Below are positions 41,626-50,863 of a stretch of DNA of 64,000 bases, one piece after another (the first letter of the stretch is position 1; each line of letters opens with the position of its first letter). The position numbers and the translations under genes were made by a program. The DNA comes from Acrocarpospora catenulata (GTDB lineage Bacteria > Actinomycetota > Actinomycetes > Streptosporangiales > Streptosporangiaceae), in assembly GCF_018476525.1 (NCBI RefSeq), contig NZ_JAHCST010000008.1:186001-250000 (forward strand), in the 5' to 3' direction. A model generated the notes under the pieces. It had not been told where the DNA came from and did no database searches. It saw only the letters and a list, made by a program, of their open reading frames with translations.

Positions 41626-42810
41626 ATGTCGCGCGCGCTGAGGACTGCTCGTTTGGGGGCATTCCTCACGTTTGTTATTGCTGGGGTGTTGTGCGGAACT
41701 TTCACCGTACGGATTCCCGCGTTAGCCGATCGGCTGGGGATGGCCGAGGGCGAGGTGGGGATGGTGCTGCTGGCGTGGGGGCTTGGGGCCCTGGTCAGCA
41801 TGCAGGCCCTGCGGGGAGTACTGGCCAGGACCGGCAGCGGGGCTGTGCTGCGGGTCGCGGGCCCGCTGTGCGCGGGGAGCCTGCTGCTGGTGGGGTACGT
41901 CGGGTCGGTGCCGGCGCTGGTGGCGGTGGCCGCCGCCAACGGGCTCGCCTTCGGGGCGATGGACGTGGCGATGAACGCCCAGGGCTCGGCGGTGGAGCGC
42001 CGGGCCGGGCAGCCCCTGCTGGGCGGCATGCACGCCGGGTGGTGCGTCGGGGCGATCACGGCGGGGCTGCTGGGCACGGCCGCCATCGCGGCGGACCTGC
42101 CGCTGGCCGCGCACGTGACGCTGGTGGCGGTGCCGGCGCTGCCGGTCACGCCGCTGCTCGGCCGCTGGTACCTGCGCGATCACGTCCGGGCGGCGGAGTC
42201 GGCGAGCGCGCGCCGGCTGCCGCCCGTGGTCTACCTGCTGGGCGCGATCACCTTCGGCGCGTTCATGGTGGAGGGCATAGTGGCCGACTGGAACGGGCTC
42301 TACCTGCGGGACGTGCTGCGGGCCCCGGAGGCGCTGGCCGCCCTCGGCTACCCGGTGTTCGAGGCGGGCATGCTGCTCGGCCGCCTCTCCGGCGACCGCC
42401 TGCGCACCCGTTTCGGGGCCACCGGCCTGATCGTGGTCTCGGGTCTGGCGACCGCGGGCACGTACGGGATGGTGATCCTGGTGCCCTCCCCGGTGGCCGC
42501 CGTGGCGGGGATGTCGCTGGTGGGCCTGTCGGTGGCGATGATCTCCCCGCTGGCGCTCTCCCTGGCCGGCACGGCCACCGCCACCCCCGGACCGGCGATC
42601 GCCCAGGCCGGCGCGATGGGCTACGCGGGTCTGCTGCTCGGCCCGGTGCTGATCGGCCTGCTGTCGGGGGCGACCTCGCTCCGGATCGCGCTGGTCACCG
42701 CCGTGGTGCTCGGCATTCTGATCGCCGTGGCCGCGCGATTCCTGCCGAAGACAGCACGTTCCAAAGAAATTCGGCCGGAGACCGAGGAAAGGGTGCTCGT
42801 CGCCGCGTAA
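41626..42810 (+). CDS. MFS transporter (YbjJ/Fnr-type fold, substrate unknown)
   Basis: A 394-residue, 12-helix major facilitator protein: GAFLTFVIAGVLCGTFTVRIPALADRLGMAEGEVGMVLLAWGLGALVS at the N-terminus, LAFGAMDVAMNAQGSAVERRAG in the middle (typical of the YbjJ subfamily), and VEGIVADWNGLYLRDVL. The ATG at 41626 has AAGGAG 6 bases upstream. It lies 141 bases past tetR in the same direction and is likely its target, so an efflux role is plausible. Confidence 0.85.
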   Translation: MSRALRTARLGAFLTFVIAGVLCGTFTVRIPALADRLGMAEGEVGMVLLAWGLGALVSMQALRGVLARTGSGAVLRVAGPLCAGSLLLVGYVGSVPALVAVAAANGLAFGAMDVAMNAQGSAVERRAGQPLLGGMHAGWCVGAITAGLLGTAAIAADLPLAAHVTLVAVPALPVTPLLGRWYLRDHVRAAESASARRLPPVVYLLGAITFGAFMVEGIVADWNGLYLRDVLRAPEALAALGYPVFEAGMLLGRLSGDRLRTRFGATGLIVVSGLATAGTYGMVILVPSPVAAVAGMSLVGLSVAMISPLALSLAGTATATPGPAIAQAGAMGYAGLLLGPVLIGLLSGATSLRIALVTAVVLGILIAVAARFLPKTARSKEIRPETEERVLVAA

Positions 42811-42819
42811 CAACAAGGG

Positions 42820-42857
42820 GGCGCCGCTCGCCTGTCACGGAACAGGCGAGCGGCGCC
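42820..42857. terminator. Bidirectional terminator between MFS and etfA
   Basis: A perfect 16-base stem GGCGCCGCTCGCCTGT / ACAGGCGAGCGGCGCC (42820-42835 with 42842-42857), 6-base loop, sits between convergent stops. On the minus strand it is followed by CCCCTTGTTGTT; on the plus strand the tail is not T-rich. Confidence 0.85.
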
Positions 42858-42878
42858 ATCGGGAAAACCCGGGGAGAA

Positions 42879-43832
42879 CTACTTGCGCTTGGCGATCTCT
42901 TCGGTCAGCTGGGGCACGACCTGGTGCAGGTCCCCCACCACGCCGAAGTCGGCGATCTCGAAGATCGGGGCCTCGGGGTCCTTGTTGATGACCACGATGG
43001 TCTTCGAGGTCTGCATGCCCGCCCGGTGCTGGATCGCGCCGGAGATCCCGGCCGCGATGTAGAGCTGCGGCGAGACCGTCTTGCCGGTCTGCCCGACCTG
43101 GAAGGCGTGCGGGTACCACCCGGCGTCGGTGGCCGCCCGGGAGGCGCCGACCGCCGCGCCGAGCGAGTCGGCCAGCTTCTCGATGATCGCGAAGTTCTCG
43201 CCGGAGCCGACGCCGCGGCCGCCGGAGACCACGATGGCGGCCTCGGTCAGCTCGGGGCGGGCGCCCTTCTCCTGCTTGACCCGCTCCACCACCCGGGCCC
43301 CGCGCGCCGCGTCCGAGAGGGCGACCTCCACCTTCTCCTCGACGGCCGCGCCGGCCTCCGCCACGGGGGCGGTGGAGTTGGGGCGGACCGCGATGATCGG
43401 GGTGCCCTTGGTCACCCGGCTGTGCACGTTGATGCCGCCGCCGAAGATGGACTGGTCGGCGACGAAGCCCTCGCCCACCCCGACCGCGTCGGTGATCACG
43501 CCCGAGTCGGTCTTGACGGCCAGCCGCCCGGCCACCTCCTTGCCCTCGGCGGTGGCCGCGAGCAGCACCGCCGCCGGGGACTTGGCGGCCACCAGCGAGG
43601 CCAGCAGCTCGGCCTTGGGGGCCACCACGTAGTCGGCGATGTCGGCGCTGTCGGCCACGTACACCTTGGCCGCGCCGAACTCGGCCAGGCGGGCCTTGGC
43701 CGTGTCCGAGTAGCCGGGCCCGGCCCAGACCGCCGACGGCTCGCCCAGCGTGCGGGCCAGCGTCAGCAGCTCCAGGGTGACCTTCTTGACGTCCCCGTCG
43801 ATCTGCTCGACGAGCACCAGGATCTCCGCCAT
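42879..43832 (-). CDS. etfA: Electron transfer flavoprotein, alpha subunit
   Basis: Binds FAD and passes electrons from acyl-CoA and related dehydrogenases to the quinone pool. It has 317 residues. The N-terminal beta-barrel-like part begins [22 protein letters not shown]; the C-terminal FAD-binding domain has [64 protein letters not shown] and [20 protein letters not shown]. It is 10 bases after etfB in the same operon. Confidence 0.95.
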   Translation of the reverse strand: MAEILVLVEQIDGDVKKVTLELLTLARTLGEPSAVWAGPGYSDTAKARLAEFGAAKVYVADSADIADYVVAPKAELLASLVAAKSPAAVLLAATAEGKEVAGRLAVKTDSGVITDAVGVGEGFVADQSIFGGGINVHSRVTKGTPIIAVRPNSTAPVAEAGAAVEEKVEVALSDAARGARVVERVKQEKGARPELTEAAIVVSGGRGVGSGENFAIIEKLADSLGAAVGASRAATDAGWYPHAFQVGQTGKTVSPQLYIAAGISGAIQHRAGMQTSKTIVVINKDPEAPIFEIADFGVVGDLHQVVPQLTEEIAKRK

Positions 43833-43842
43833 GTCACCCTCC

Positions 43843-44622
43843 TCAGATGAATTTCTTCGACGTGAGGAAGTCGGCGGCCTTGACCCCGCCGTCGCCCTCG
43901 TCCTTCACCACGGCGCCGGCCGCGCGCGGCGGGGCGGCCGCGAAGTCGGCCACCTCGCTCCACGCCCCGGCCAGGCCGACCAGGGCCGCGTCGATCTCCG
44001 CGTCGGCGATGCCGAACGTCTGGACCGGCTTCTTCTTGGCCGCCATGATGCCCTTGAAGGACGGGTAACGCGGCTCGTTGATCTTCTCGACCACGGAGAT
44101 CACGGCCGGCAGGGTGGCCGCCACCTTGTCGAAGCCGTAGTCGGTGACCCGCTGCACGGTGATCTCGCCCTTGCCCACCTCGACCTTGTTCGCCAGCGTG
44201 AGCTGGGGCACGCCGAGCCGCTCGGCCAGCATCGCGGCGAGCATGCCGGTCCGGGCGTCGGTGGACTCAGAGCCGAGGATGACCAAGTCGAAACCGATCT
44301 TCTTCAGCGTCTGGGCCAGCGCGTAGGAGGTGGACAGAGCGTCCGAGCCGTGCAGGGCCGGGTCGACCAGGTGCACGGCCTTGTCGGCGCCCATGGCCAG
44401 CGCCTTGCGGATGGTGTCGGTGGCCTTGTCCGGCCCCATGGTGAGGACCGTCACCTCACCGCCGTTGGCTTCCTTGAGGCGTAGCGCCTCCTCCACTGCG
44501 TACTCGCAGAGCTCGTTGATGACGCCATCCGCGGCGTCGCGGTCGAGCGTCTTGTCATCGGACCTGAGCTTCCGCTCGGTCGCCGTGTCGGGGACCTGCT
44601 TGACGCAGACGACGATGTTCAT
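43843..44622 (-). CDS. etfB: Electron transfer flavoprotein, beta subunit
   Basis: Heterodimer partner of EtfA; it binds AMP and the donor dehydrogenase. It has 259 residues. MNIVVCVKQVPDTATERKLRSDD, NELCEYAVEEALRLKE, TDARTGMLAAMLAERLGVPQLTLANKVEV (ETF-beta signature) and PRYPSFKGIMAAKKKPV are typical. The ATG at 44622 is used because the longer frame to 44709 has no family residues. First gene of etfBA, with a candidate promoter at 44719-44746. Confidence 0.95.
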   Translation of the reverse strand: MNIVVCVKQVPDTATERKLRSDDKTLDRDAADGVINELCEYAVEEALRLKEANGGEVTVLTMGPDKATDTIRKALAMGADKAVHLVDPALHGSDALSTSYALAQTLKKIGFDLVILGSESTDARTGMLAAMLAERLGVPQLTLANKVEVGKGEITVQRVTDYGFDKVAATLPAVISVVEKINEPRYPSFKGIMAAKKKPVQTFGIADAEIDAALVGLAGAWSEVADFAAAPPRAAGAVVKDEGDGGVKAADFLTSKKFI

Positions 44623-44718
44623 GGCCGCTGGCCGACCTCCCGTATTCCGCACGGCTGCTCGCCGCGATGCCTCGAGATGCTTGACCGCCGGACGGCGCCG
44701 GCAGTGCACCCCGACCGA

Positions 44719-44746
44719 ATGTTACCCACGAGTAGCTTATGCACAA
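44719..44746 (-). promoter_or_regulatory. Candidate etfBA promoter inside a short inverted repeat
   Basis: On the minus strand TTGTGC (44746-44741), 16 bases, TAACAT (44724-44719). The region is bounded by CCCACGAG (44725-44732) and CTCGTGGG (44764-44771), an 8-base inverted repeat, and contains two near-copies of TGC(A/G)CAAACCCT. The repeats could bind a regulator. Confidence 0.4.
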
Positions 44747-44810
44747 ACCCTGATGCGCAAACCCTCGTGGGTCTGCCCTCCGCACGATACCGAATGATAT
44801 TTCGGAGCCT

Positions 44811-46019
44811 TCACCCGGCCACGGCCACCAGGCCGAGCAGGAACAGCAGTGTGCCCACTGCCAGCAACAACGTGAACGTGCTGAAAACCGTGCTGAGCAC
44901 CGCCCAGAGCGCCACCGCCCCGGCGATCGACGCGAAGTCCACCACAACCCGGCCCGTGGCCTTGGCCGCCACTCCGAACCCGGCGTCCGCCAGCACCACC
45001 ACCCCGTACGCGACGAGCAGCAGCAGCGAGGCCTCCGGCACGTACTCCCGCCCGGTCGCCGCCAGCAGCCCGACCACCAGACCCGATCCGACCACCCAGC
45101 GCCGCCGGACCACCTCGCGGCGGCGCGCCAGCGGATCCTCGGCGGGGGCGCGCCGCTCCGGCGTCATCCCGGGGCGCCACTCCTGGGTGAGCTCCTCCCG
45201 CGGGCCGCCCTCCGGCACCACCACCGTGGCCCGCTCCGGGACCCGGGAACCCAGCCGGGTGACCAACTCGGCGGCCGACGGCCGGGCGGCGGGTTCGGCC
45301 TTCATGCACTGCCGCAGCAGCGGCGCCAGCCAGTCCGGCACCCCGTCCAGGTCCGGCTCCCCGTGCACCACCCGGTAGGCCACCGCCGGCATCGGCCCCG
45401 TCCCGTACGGGTGCCGCCCGGTCGCCGCGAAGGCCACCGTGGCCGCCCAGGCGAACACGTCCGCGGCGGAACCGGCCTCCCGGCCCTCCAGGACCTCCGG
45501 CGCCAGGTAGCCCGGGGTGCCCACCACCGCGCCGGAGGCGGTCACCGCGGCCGAGTCCAGCGCGTACGCCACGCCGAAGTCGATCACGTGGGGTTCGCCG
45601 TCGGCGAGGATCACGTTGCCCGGTTTCAGGTCCCGGTGCACCACGCCGGCCCGGTGCACCGCGACCAGCGCCTCGGCCAGGCCGCGCGCCAGCCGTACCA
45701 GGTCGTCGCCGCGGAGCGGGCCCTCGGCGACCACCGCGGAGAGCGCGCGGCCCTGCACGTACCTGGTCACCAGGTACGGCCGGTCGGCGTTCAGGGCGGC
45801 GTCCAGCACCTCGGCCACGTGCGGCCCGCGCACCCGGCGCATGGTCTCCACCTCGCGGGCCAGCCGGGCCAGCGCGGAGGCGTCGCCGGCCACGTGCGGG
45901 TGCAGCACCTTGACCGCGACGGTCCTGCCCTCACCGTCCAGCGCCAGGTGCACCTCGCCGAAACCGCCCGAGCCGAGTGGGGAGAGCAGCCGGTAGGGGC
46001 CGAGGTACTCCGCGCTCAC
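44811..46019 (-). CDS. Membrane Ser/Thr protein kinase (cluster gene C)
   Basis: 402 residues. The kinase domain (~6-265) is complete: glycine loop LGSGGFGEV, K37 in VAVKVL, D130 in VVHRDLKPGN, D147 in IDFG, and VGTPGYLAPE. A short linker leads to about four hydrophobic helices (RRWVVGSGLVVGLLAATG, LLLLVAYGVVVLADAGFG, SIAGAVALWAVLSTVFSTFTLLLAVGTLLFLLG). There are no PASTA or other sensor domains. Third of three tandem kinases, 32 bases after the previous one. GTG start at 46019 with GGGAGGG. Confidence 0.9.
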   Translation of the reverse strand: MSAEYLGPYRLLSPLGSGGFGEVHLALDGEGRTVAVKVLHPHVAGDASALARLAREVETMRRVRGPHVAEVLDAALNADRPYLVTRYVQGRALSAVVAEGPLRGDDLVRLARGLAEALVAVHRAGVVHRDLKPGNVILADGEPHVIDFGVAYALDSAAVTASGAVVGTPGYLAPEVLEGREAGSAADVFAWAATVAFAATGRHPYGTGPMPAVAYRVVHGEPDLDGVPDWLAPLLRQCMKAEPAARPSAAELVTRLGSRVPERATVVVPEGGPREELTQEWRPGMTPERRAPAEDPLARRREVVRRRWVVGSGLVVGLLAATGREYVPEASLLLLVAYGVVVLADAGFGVAAKATGRVVVDFASIAGAVALWAVLSTVFSTFTLLLAVGTLLFLLGLVAVAG

Positions 46020-46051
46020 GTGCCCTCCCTTCCCGCCCCCGGCGGGCCTGC

Positions 46052-48091
46052 TCAGTTCCAGAAGGTCAGGAAGCCGAGCCCCAGCCGGTTCATCAGATCC
46101 TCGACCAGACCGCCGAGGAGGTTCACCACGGTGTCCTCGCCACGCTGCCGCAGATCGCTGACGATCGCGTCGATGGCCACCGACGGCGGGCGCCACGGCG
46201 CCCAGGTCGGGTCCGCCGAGGCCGCGGTCATCACCAGGAAGAAGGCGATCGTGCCGGCCACGATGCCCAGCACCATGCCCGCCCCGGGGCTGCGCACCAG
46301 GTTGCTCAGCGTCAGGGCCACCGCCTTGCGCGGGCCGCCCCCGCCGGGGAGCACGAAGAGCCCGGCCACGAACGCCCCGGCCGCGTACCCGGCGGCGGCG
46401 TCGGTGGTGAGGCCCGCGCCGTAGACCAGCCCGCCCCAGACGCACATGCCGAACATGACCGCGAGCGGCACCTGGAACAGGGTCGCGAAGACCGCCTTGA
46501 TCAGCGCCCACGGGGTGCCGAGCACGGCCAGCACGGGGTCGGCGCCGCTGGCGCCGCGCACCTGCCGCCGGTCCGCCAGGTCGCCGAACAGGTAGTTGCC
46601 GACCCGCAGGCAGAGCACCAGCGCGATCGCCGTCAGGCTGACGATCACCGGGACCAGGCAGGCCGCCGCGACCAGCACGGTGAGCAGCAGCAGGGCCAGC
46701 ACCGGATGGCGCGCCCGGTACCGCTCGCCCGGCTGCGGCGACGGCTGGTACGGCCCGGGCTGCGGGGGCGGCGGCGGCTGGTGGCGGGGCGGCGCGCTCG
46801 GCTGGGCGTTCGCCGGCGCCGGGTACCCGGCCACCCGCTGGTCCGGGAACGGCGGCGGATAGGCGGGCTGGTACGGCGGCGGCGCCATCTGCGGAGGAGG
46901 CGGCGGGGGTGGGGTCTTGCGCGGCTTGGCCTGCCGGGGTTCCCTGGTGGGCTTGGCGTAGTTGACCGGCGGCAGCAGGTCGGAGAACGTGTCCCCGCCC
47001 CTGGCATTCCCGGGGGCGTTCCCTGGGGAGTTCCTGGGGGCCTCGTCCAGCACCCGGGTGCCGTCCACCCGCGTGCCGTCGCTGAGGATCTTGGTCCCGT
47101 CGGCCAGCACCCGCGTGCCGTCGTTGAGCTGTTTCGTGCCGTCGGTGTAGATCTGCGTGCCGTCCACCAGGACGCGCGTGCCGTCGGTCAGCACGCGGGT
47201 GCCGTCCTCCAGCACCCGGGTCCCGTCGTCGGCGGTCAGCACGTGGGTGACCGGGGACTCCTTGAACACGGTGACCGACGGGTCGAGCCCCCGGGCCAGC
47301 CGGTGCAGGGCGGCGGCGGTCGGCCGGGCGCCCACGTCGGTGGCCAGCGCCAGCCGCAGCCAGCCGCGCAGCCAGGCCGGGGCCAGCTCGACCTTGGCCT
47401 TGCCCTCCAGGATGTTGTAGCAGACCACCTCGAAGGTCCCCGTGCCGAACGGGGGCTGTCCGGTGGCGGCGAAGAACACCGTCGCGGCCAGCGCGTGCAC
47501 GTCCGCCGCCTGGGTGATCTCGGTGTCCCGGATGATCTCGGGGGCCAGGTAGCCGGGCGTGCCGACGAACATGCCGGTCTGGGTCAGCCGGGTGGCGTTC
47601 ACCAGGTGCGCGATGCCGAAGTCGATGACCAGCGGCTGGAACGCGCCCGGGGTGTCCTCCACCAGCATCACGTTGGCCGGCTTGAGGTCGCGGTGGATGA
47701 CGTCGGCGGCGTGGATGGCGACCAGCGCCTCGCAGAGCCCGCGGGCCAGCCGGACCAGGTCCCGCCCGCCGAGCGGGCCGTCCTCCAGCACCTGCTGTTC
47801 CAGCGTGCGGCCGGGCGCGAACCGGGTCACGATGTACGGCGTGGCCCCCACCAGGTCCGCGTCGAGCACCTCGGCCACCCGGGGGCTGCGCACCCGGCGC
47901 ATGGTCTCCACCTCGCGGGTGAGCCGGTCCCTGGCCTTCAGATCGGAGGCGACGTGCGGATGCAGCACCTTGACCGCGACCTCGCGGTCGCCCCCGTCGA
48001 GGCCCAGGTGCACCACACCCATGCCGCCCTCACCGAGCCGGCGGAGCAGGCGGTACGGCCCGATCCGCTCCGGAGCCTCAGTAGCGGCCAT
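46052..48091 (-). CDS. Membrane Ser/Thr protein kinase with D-G-T heptapeptide repeats (cluster gene B)
   Basis: 679 residues. Complete kinase domain (~8-270): LGEGGMGVV, K41, D136 in IHRDLKPAN, D157 in IDFG, VGTPGYLAPE. Residues 289-350 are nine tandem units of the form D-G-T-(R/K/Q)-V-L-x, the eighth shortened by two residues. A proline/glutamine-rich linker follows (~375-470), then a C-terminal domain with four to five membrane helices that is also seen, diverged, in the neighbouring kinase A. The ATG at 48091 abuts the stop of kinase A with no gap, so the two are co-translated. Confidence 0.9.
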   Translation of the reverse strand: MAATEAPERIGPYRLLRRLGEGGMGVVHLGLDGGDREVAVKVLHPHVASDLKARDRLTREVETMRRVRSPRVAEVLDADLVGATPYIVTRFAPGRTLEQQVLEDGPLGGRDLVRLARGLCEALVAIHAADVIHRDLKPANVMLVEDTPGAFQPLVIDFGIAHLVNATRLTQTGMFVGTPGYLAPEIIRDTEITQAADVHALAATVFFAATGQPPFGTGTFEVVCYNILEGKAKVELAPAWLRGWLRLALATDVGARPTAAALHRLARGLDPSVTVFKESPVTHVLTADDGTRVLEDGTRVLTDGTRVLVDGTQIYTDGTKQLNDGTRVLADGTKILSDGTRVDGTRVLDEAPRNSPGNAPGNARGGDTFSDLLPPVNYAKPTREPRQAKPRKTPPPPPPPQMAPPPYQPAYPPPFPDQRVAGYPAPANAQPSAPPRHQPPPPPQPGPYQPSPQPGERYRARHPVLALLLLTVLVAAACLVPVIVSLTAIALVLCLRVGNYLFGDLADRRQVRGASGADPVLAVLGTPWALIKAVFATLFQVPLAVMFGMCVWGGLVYGAGLTTDAAAGYAAGAFVAGLFVLPGGGGPRKAVALTLSNLVRSPGAGMVLGIVAGTIAFFLVMTAASADPTWAPWRPPSVAIDAIVSDLRQRGEDTVVNLLGGLVEDLMNRLGLGFLTFWN
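47042..47227 (-). repeat. Tandem heptapeptide-coding repeat (D-G-T-R-V-L-x)
   Basis: About nine 21-base units inside kinase gene B encode DGTRVLE, DGTRVLT, DGTRVLV, DGTQIYT, DGTKQLN, DGTRVLA, DGTKILS, DGTRV and DGTRVLD. The units differ in base sequence but keep D-G-T and alternating hydrophobic residues, so selection seems to act at the protein level. Confidence 0.85.
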
Positions 48092-50242
48092 CTACGACCC
48101 CCCTGGTCCCTTTGAACGTAGGTCGTCCAAGCGACTGATCACTTCCCCGATATCGACTCCCCAGAACAGGCCGACGGTGTTGTCCCCCCGGATCGACAGC
48201 AAGGCGATCCCCGCCAGCAGCAGCGCCAGCACCCCGATCCCCCAGGCCACCCCGATGGCCGCCCCCCGGGTCGGGAAGAGCGAGGCCAGCGTGCGGCGCA
48301 CCTGGCGGGTGGGACCCTCCACGGCGGGCCCCGCGCAGATCGCCCAGAGCGCCACGGCGACGCCCCAGGCCAGCGCGGCGTTCGCGTCCATGGATGTCAC
48401 CAGAACCGCCAGTAGCAGGGTAACCGGCACACCCAGTATCAACCCATACAACACGAGGCCAAGCGTGGTGGCGATGGATTTGACCAGCGGCCCGGGGAAG
48501 GCGAGCACGCGGAACACGTCCGCCGCGGCTTCGCCGATCGGCCGCCGGGCGTTGAGCTCGGACTGGGCGAGGTCGGCGGCCCGGAAGAGCGCCACCGCGG
48601 GCAGCACCACCAGCGCCACCAGCACCGGCGCGATGGCCGCCGCCGCCGTCATGGCCACCAGCATCAGCGCGCTGGCCACCCCGTACGCGCGGGAGCGCTG
48701 CAGCATCGCCCCCGGCCGCACGCTCGGGTTGTACGGCGGGGCGGGCGGGGGCACCCGGACCGTCTGCTGGAACGGCACCGGATGCGGCTGGTTCACATGC
48801 GGGGTCTGCTCGTAGATCTCCGGTGCCTGTTCGAAGAACGGCTGCTGAGGGATCGAGTGGCGCAGTTCCTCCGGCCGGACCCGGCGGGTCGGAACGTCCC
48901 CGTCCGGACCCGGCTGTGGGTTCAGCTGGGGGTTCAGCTGGGGGTACGACTGGGGCTGGGGCTGCGGGGGCGGCGGCTGGGGCGGCCACGGGTTGGGCCC
49001 CGAGGGCAGCGAAGGAGGCGCCATCCGGGTGGGGATGTCGCCTTCGACGTACTTGGGGATGGTGGGCGGCTCGTACTTGGGCAGCCCCTGGTCCGGGGGC
49101 GGCACCACGACCTCGGGCTGGGACAGGCCCGCGCGGCGCAGGTCCTCCCCCGTCACCCGTACCGTCGGGAAGGGGTCGCCCTGGTTCGGCGGGGGTGGGG
49201 CGACCTGCCCGGTCGAGGGTGCCTCGCCGAGCAGGGAGACGAAGTCGCGGGACGGCTCGCGCGGCACCATCGGCGTGTTCAGCGGGTCGGCCGGGCGCAG
49301 CGGCGCCACCGGCTGGTTGACCTGCTGGTTGGAGGGCGGCCTCGGCACCGGCGGCGGCCCGTCCAGGCCGAGTACGGCGATCGGCTTGCCGGTCGTCTCG
49401 TCCACGTTCGGCACGGTGGTGACCTCGTCGGGCACCCGCGGCCGGTGCGCGTGCGGCAGCAGCCGGGCCACCTGGTCGCGGAGGTCGGCCGCCCTCGGCC
49501 GCCTGGCGGGGTCCCGCTGGAGCGCGGCGCGGAGCACCGGCTGGATCACCGGCGGCGCGGCGTCCACGTTCGCCTTGCCGGAGGTGATGTTGAAGAAGAT
49601 CATCTCCAGGGTGCCCTTGCCGAAGGGCGGCAGGCCGGTCGCCGCGTACAGCAGCGTGCCCGCCCAGGCGTGCACGTCGACCTCCGGGCCGGCCTCGTTG
49701 CCCTCGATGATCTCGGGAGCGAGGTAGCCGGGCGTGCCGATGAACATGCCGGTCTGGGTGAGCCGGGTGGCGTCGACGGCCTGCGCGATGCCGAAGTCGA
49801 TCAGCACCGGATCGCCGTCCAGCATCAGGACGTTCCCGGGTTTCAGGTCGCGGTGGATGACCCCGGCGGCGTGCACCGCGGCGAGCGCCTCGGCCACCCC
49901 GCCCGCCACCCTGAGCAGCGCGTCCACGCTCAGCGGCCCGTCCTGCTTGACGATCTCGTCCAGCGGGCGGCCGGGCACGTACCGCGTCACGATGTACGGG
50001 CGCTGACCGGTGACGTCGGCGTCCACCACCTCGGCGATGTGCCGGTTGCGGACCCGGCGCATGGTCTCCACCTCGCGGGAGAGCCGGCGGCGCGCGGTGT
50101 CGTCTCCGGCGACCTCCGGGCGCAGCACCTTGACGGCCACCTGCCTGCCGTGTGGGTCCAGGGCCAGGTGAACCACGCCCATGCCGCCCTCACCGAGCCG
50201 CCGCAGCAACCGGTAGGGGCCCAGTCGGTCGTCCTGATTCAT
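48092..50242 (-). CDS. Membrane Ser/Thr protein kinase with long proline-rich linker (cluster gene A)
   Basis: 716 residues, the first gene of the kinase cluster. Complete kinase domain (~7-268): LGEGGMGVV, K38, D132 in IHRDLKPGN, D149 in IDFG. A long low-complexity Pro/Gln linker (~300-525) contains possible phosphosites. The C-terminal four-to-six-helix domain (ALMLVAMTAAAAIAPVLVALVVLPAVALFRAADL, SIATTLGLVLYGLILGVPVTLLLAVLV) is related to that of kinase B. TATGGT (50257-50252) lies 9 bases before the ATG, so the mRNA may be nearly leaderless. Confidence 0.9.
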   Translation of the reverse strand: MNQDDRLGPYRLLRRLGEGGMGVVHLALDPHGRQVAVKVLRPEVAGDDTARRRLSREVETMRRVRNRHIAEVVDADVTGQRPYIVTRYVPGRPLDEIVKQDGPLSVDALLRVAGGVAEALAAVHAAGVIHRDLKPGNVLMLDGDPVLIDFGIAQAVDATRLTQTGMFIGTPGYLAPEIIEGNEAGPEVDVHAWAGTLLYAATGLPPFGKGTLEMIFFNITSGKANVDAAPPVIQPVLRAALQRDPARRPRAADLRDQVARLLPHAHRPRVPDEVTTVPNVDETTGKPIAVLGLDGPPPVPRPPSNQQVNQPVAPLRPADPLNTPMVPREPSRDFVSLLGEAPSTGQVAPPPPNQGDPFPTVRVTGEDLRRAGLSQPEVVVPPPDQGLPKYEPPTIPKYVEGDIPTRMAPPSLPSGPNPWPPQPPPPQPQPQSYPQLNPQLNPQPGPDGDVPTRRVRPEELRHSIPQQPFFEQAPEIYEQTPHVNQPHPVPFQQTVRVPPPAPPYNPSVRPGAMLQRSRAYGVASALMLVAMTAAAAIAPVLVALVVLPAVALFRAADLAQSELNARRPIGEAAADVFRVLAFPGPLVKSIATTLGLVLYGLILGVPVTLLLAVLVTSMDANAALAWGVAVALWAICAGPAVEGPTRQVRRTLASLFPTRGAAIGVAWGIGVLALLLAGIALLSIRGDNTVGLFWGVDIGEVISRLDDLRSKGPGGS

Positions 50243-50348
50243 GCCTTAAGCACCATACCGACTAAAACACCGTCCATGAGTGAACCATCTGGCCACATTC
50301 CTGCTAAGCACAACGGCGGGAGATGGCCAACGGTTTCCCACCCTACGG

Positions 50349-50861
50349 TCACAATGTGAGCACCAGCGTCTCGCCCCCTGTCGCGCGGACCAGGTCGGCG
50401 CCGGAAAGGGCCAGCTTGGACCTGCGAACACCACTTCCGATCACGATGGATGAACGGCGCGTCACGTTTTCATCAACGAGCACCGGCCAGCCCTCGGGGA
50501 GGCCGATCGGGGTGATGCCGCCGTACTCCATGCCGGTCAGGGCGACCGCCTCGTGCTGCGGGGCGAAGGAGACCTTCCGGACGTCCAGCCACTTCCTGAT
50601 CACGCCGTTCACGTCGGCGCGGTCGGTGGCCAGCACCATCACGGCCGCGTAGCGGGTCTCGCCGCCCCGCTTGCCGGCCACGATCACGCAGTTGGCCGAG
50701 TCCTCCGGGGCGATGCCGTACTTCTCGCAGAACGCCGCCGTGTCGGACAGGTCCGGGTCGATCTCGGCGACCCGCACCGCCAGGTCCGGCAGCGCCTTCG
50801 CCACCGGATCCGCCAGCAGGTCCAGCCGGTCGGCCGCGGGCACCCAGTCCAGCTCCGTCAT
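50349..50861 (-). CDS. YbaK/EbsC-type aminoacyl-tRNA deacylase
   Basis: A 170-residue single-domain protein of the YbaK/ProX fold, which clears mischarged tRNAs such as Cys- or Ala-tRNA(Pro). ANCVIVAGKRGGETRYAAVMVLATDRADVN, a core K-W-L/K-V-S-F segment (RKWLDVRKVSFAPQHEAVALTGMEYGGITPIGLP), and IVIGSGVRRSKLALSGADLV at the C-terminus are typical. The ATG at 50861 has GGAGGGA. It follows the amine oxidase by two bases and is probably co-transcribed with it. Confidence 0.85.
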   Translation of the reverse strand: MTELDWVPAADRLDLLADPVAKALPDLAVRVAEIDPDLSDTAAFCEKYGIAPEDSANCVIVAGKRGGETRYAAVMVLATDRADVNGVIRKWLDVRKVSFAPQHEAVALTGMEYGGITPIGLPEGWPVLVDENVTRRSSIVIGSGVRRSKLALSGADLVRATGGETLVLTL

Positions 50862-50863
50862 CG

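Noticed and set aside
47042-47227. 21-base repeats as a CRISPR array or a DNA-level minisatellite
   Set aside because: Units lie in frame inside a kinase gene and vary at synonymous and non-synonymous sites while keeping D-G-T, so this is a protein repeat.
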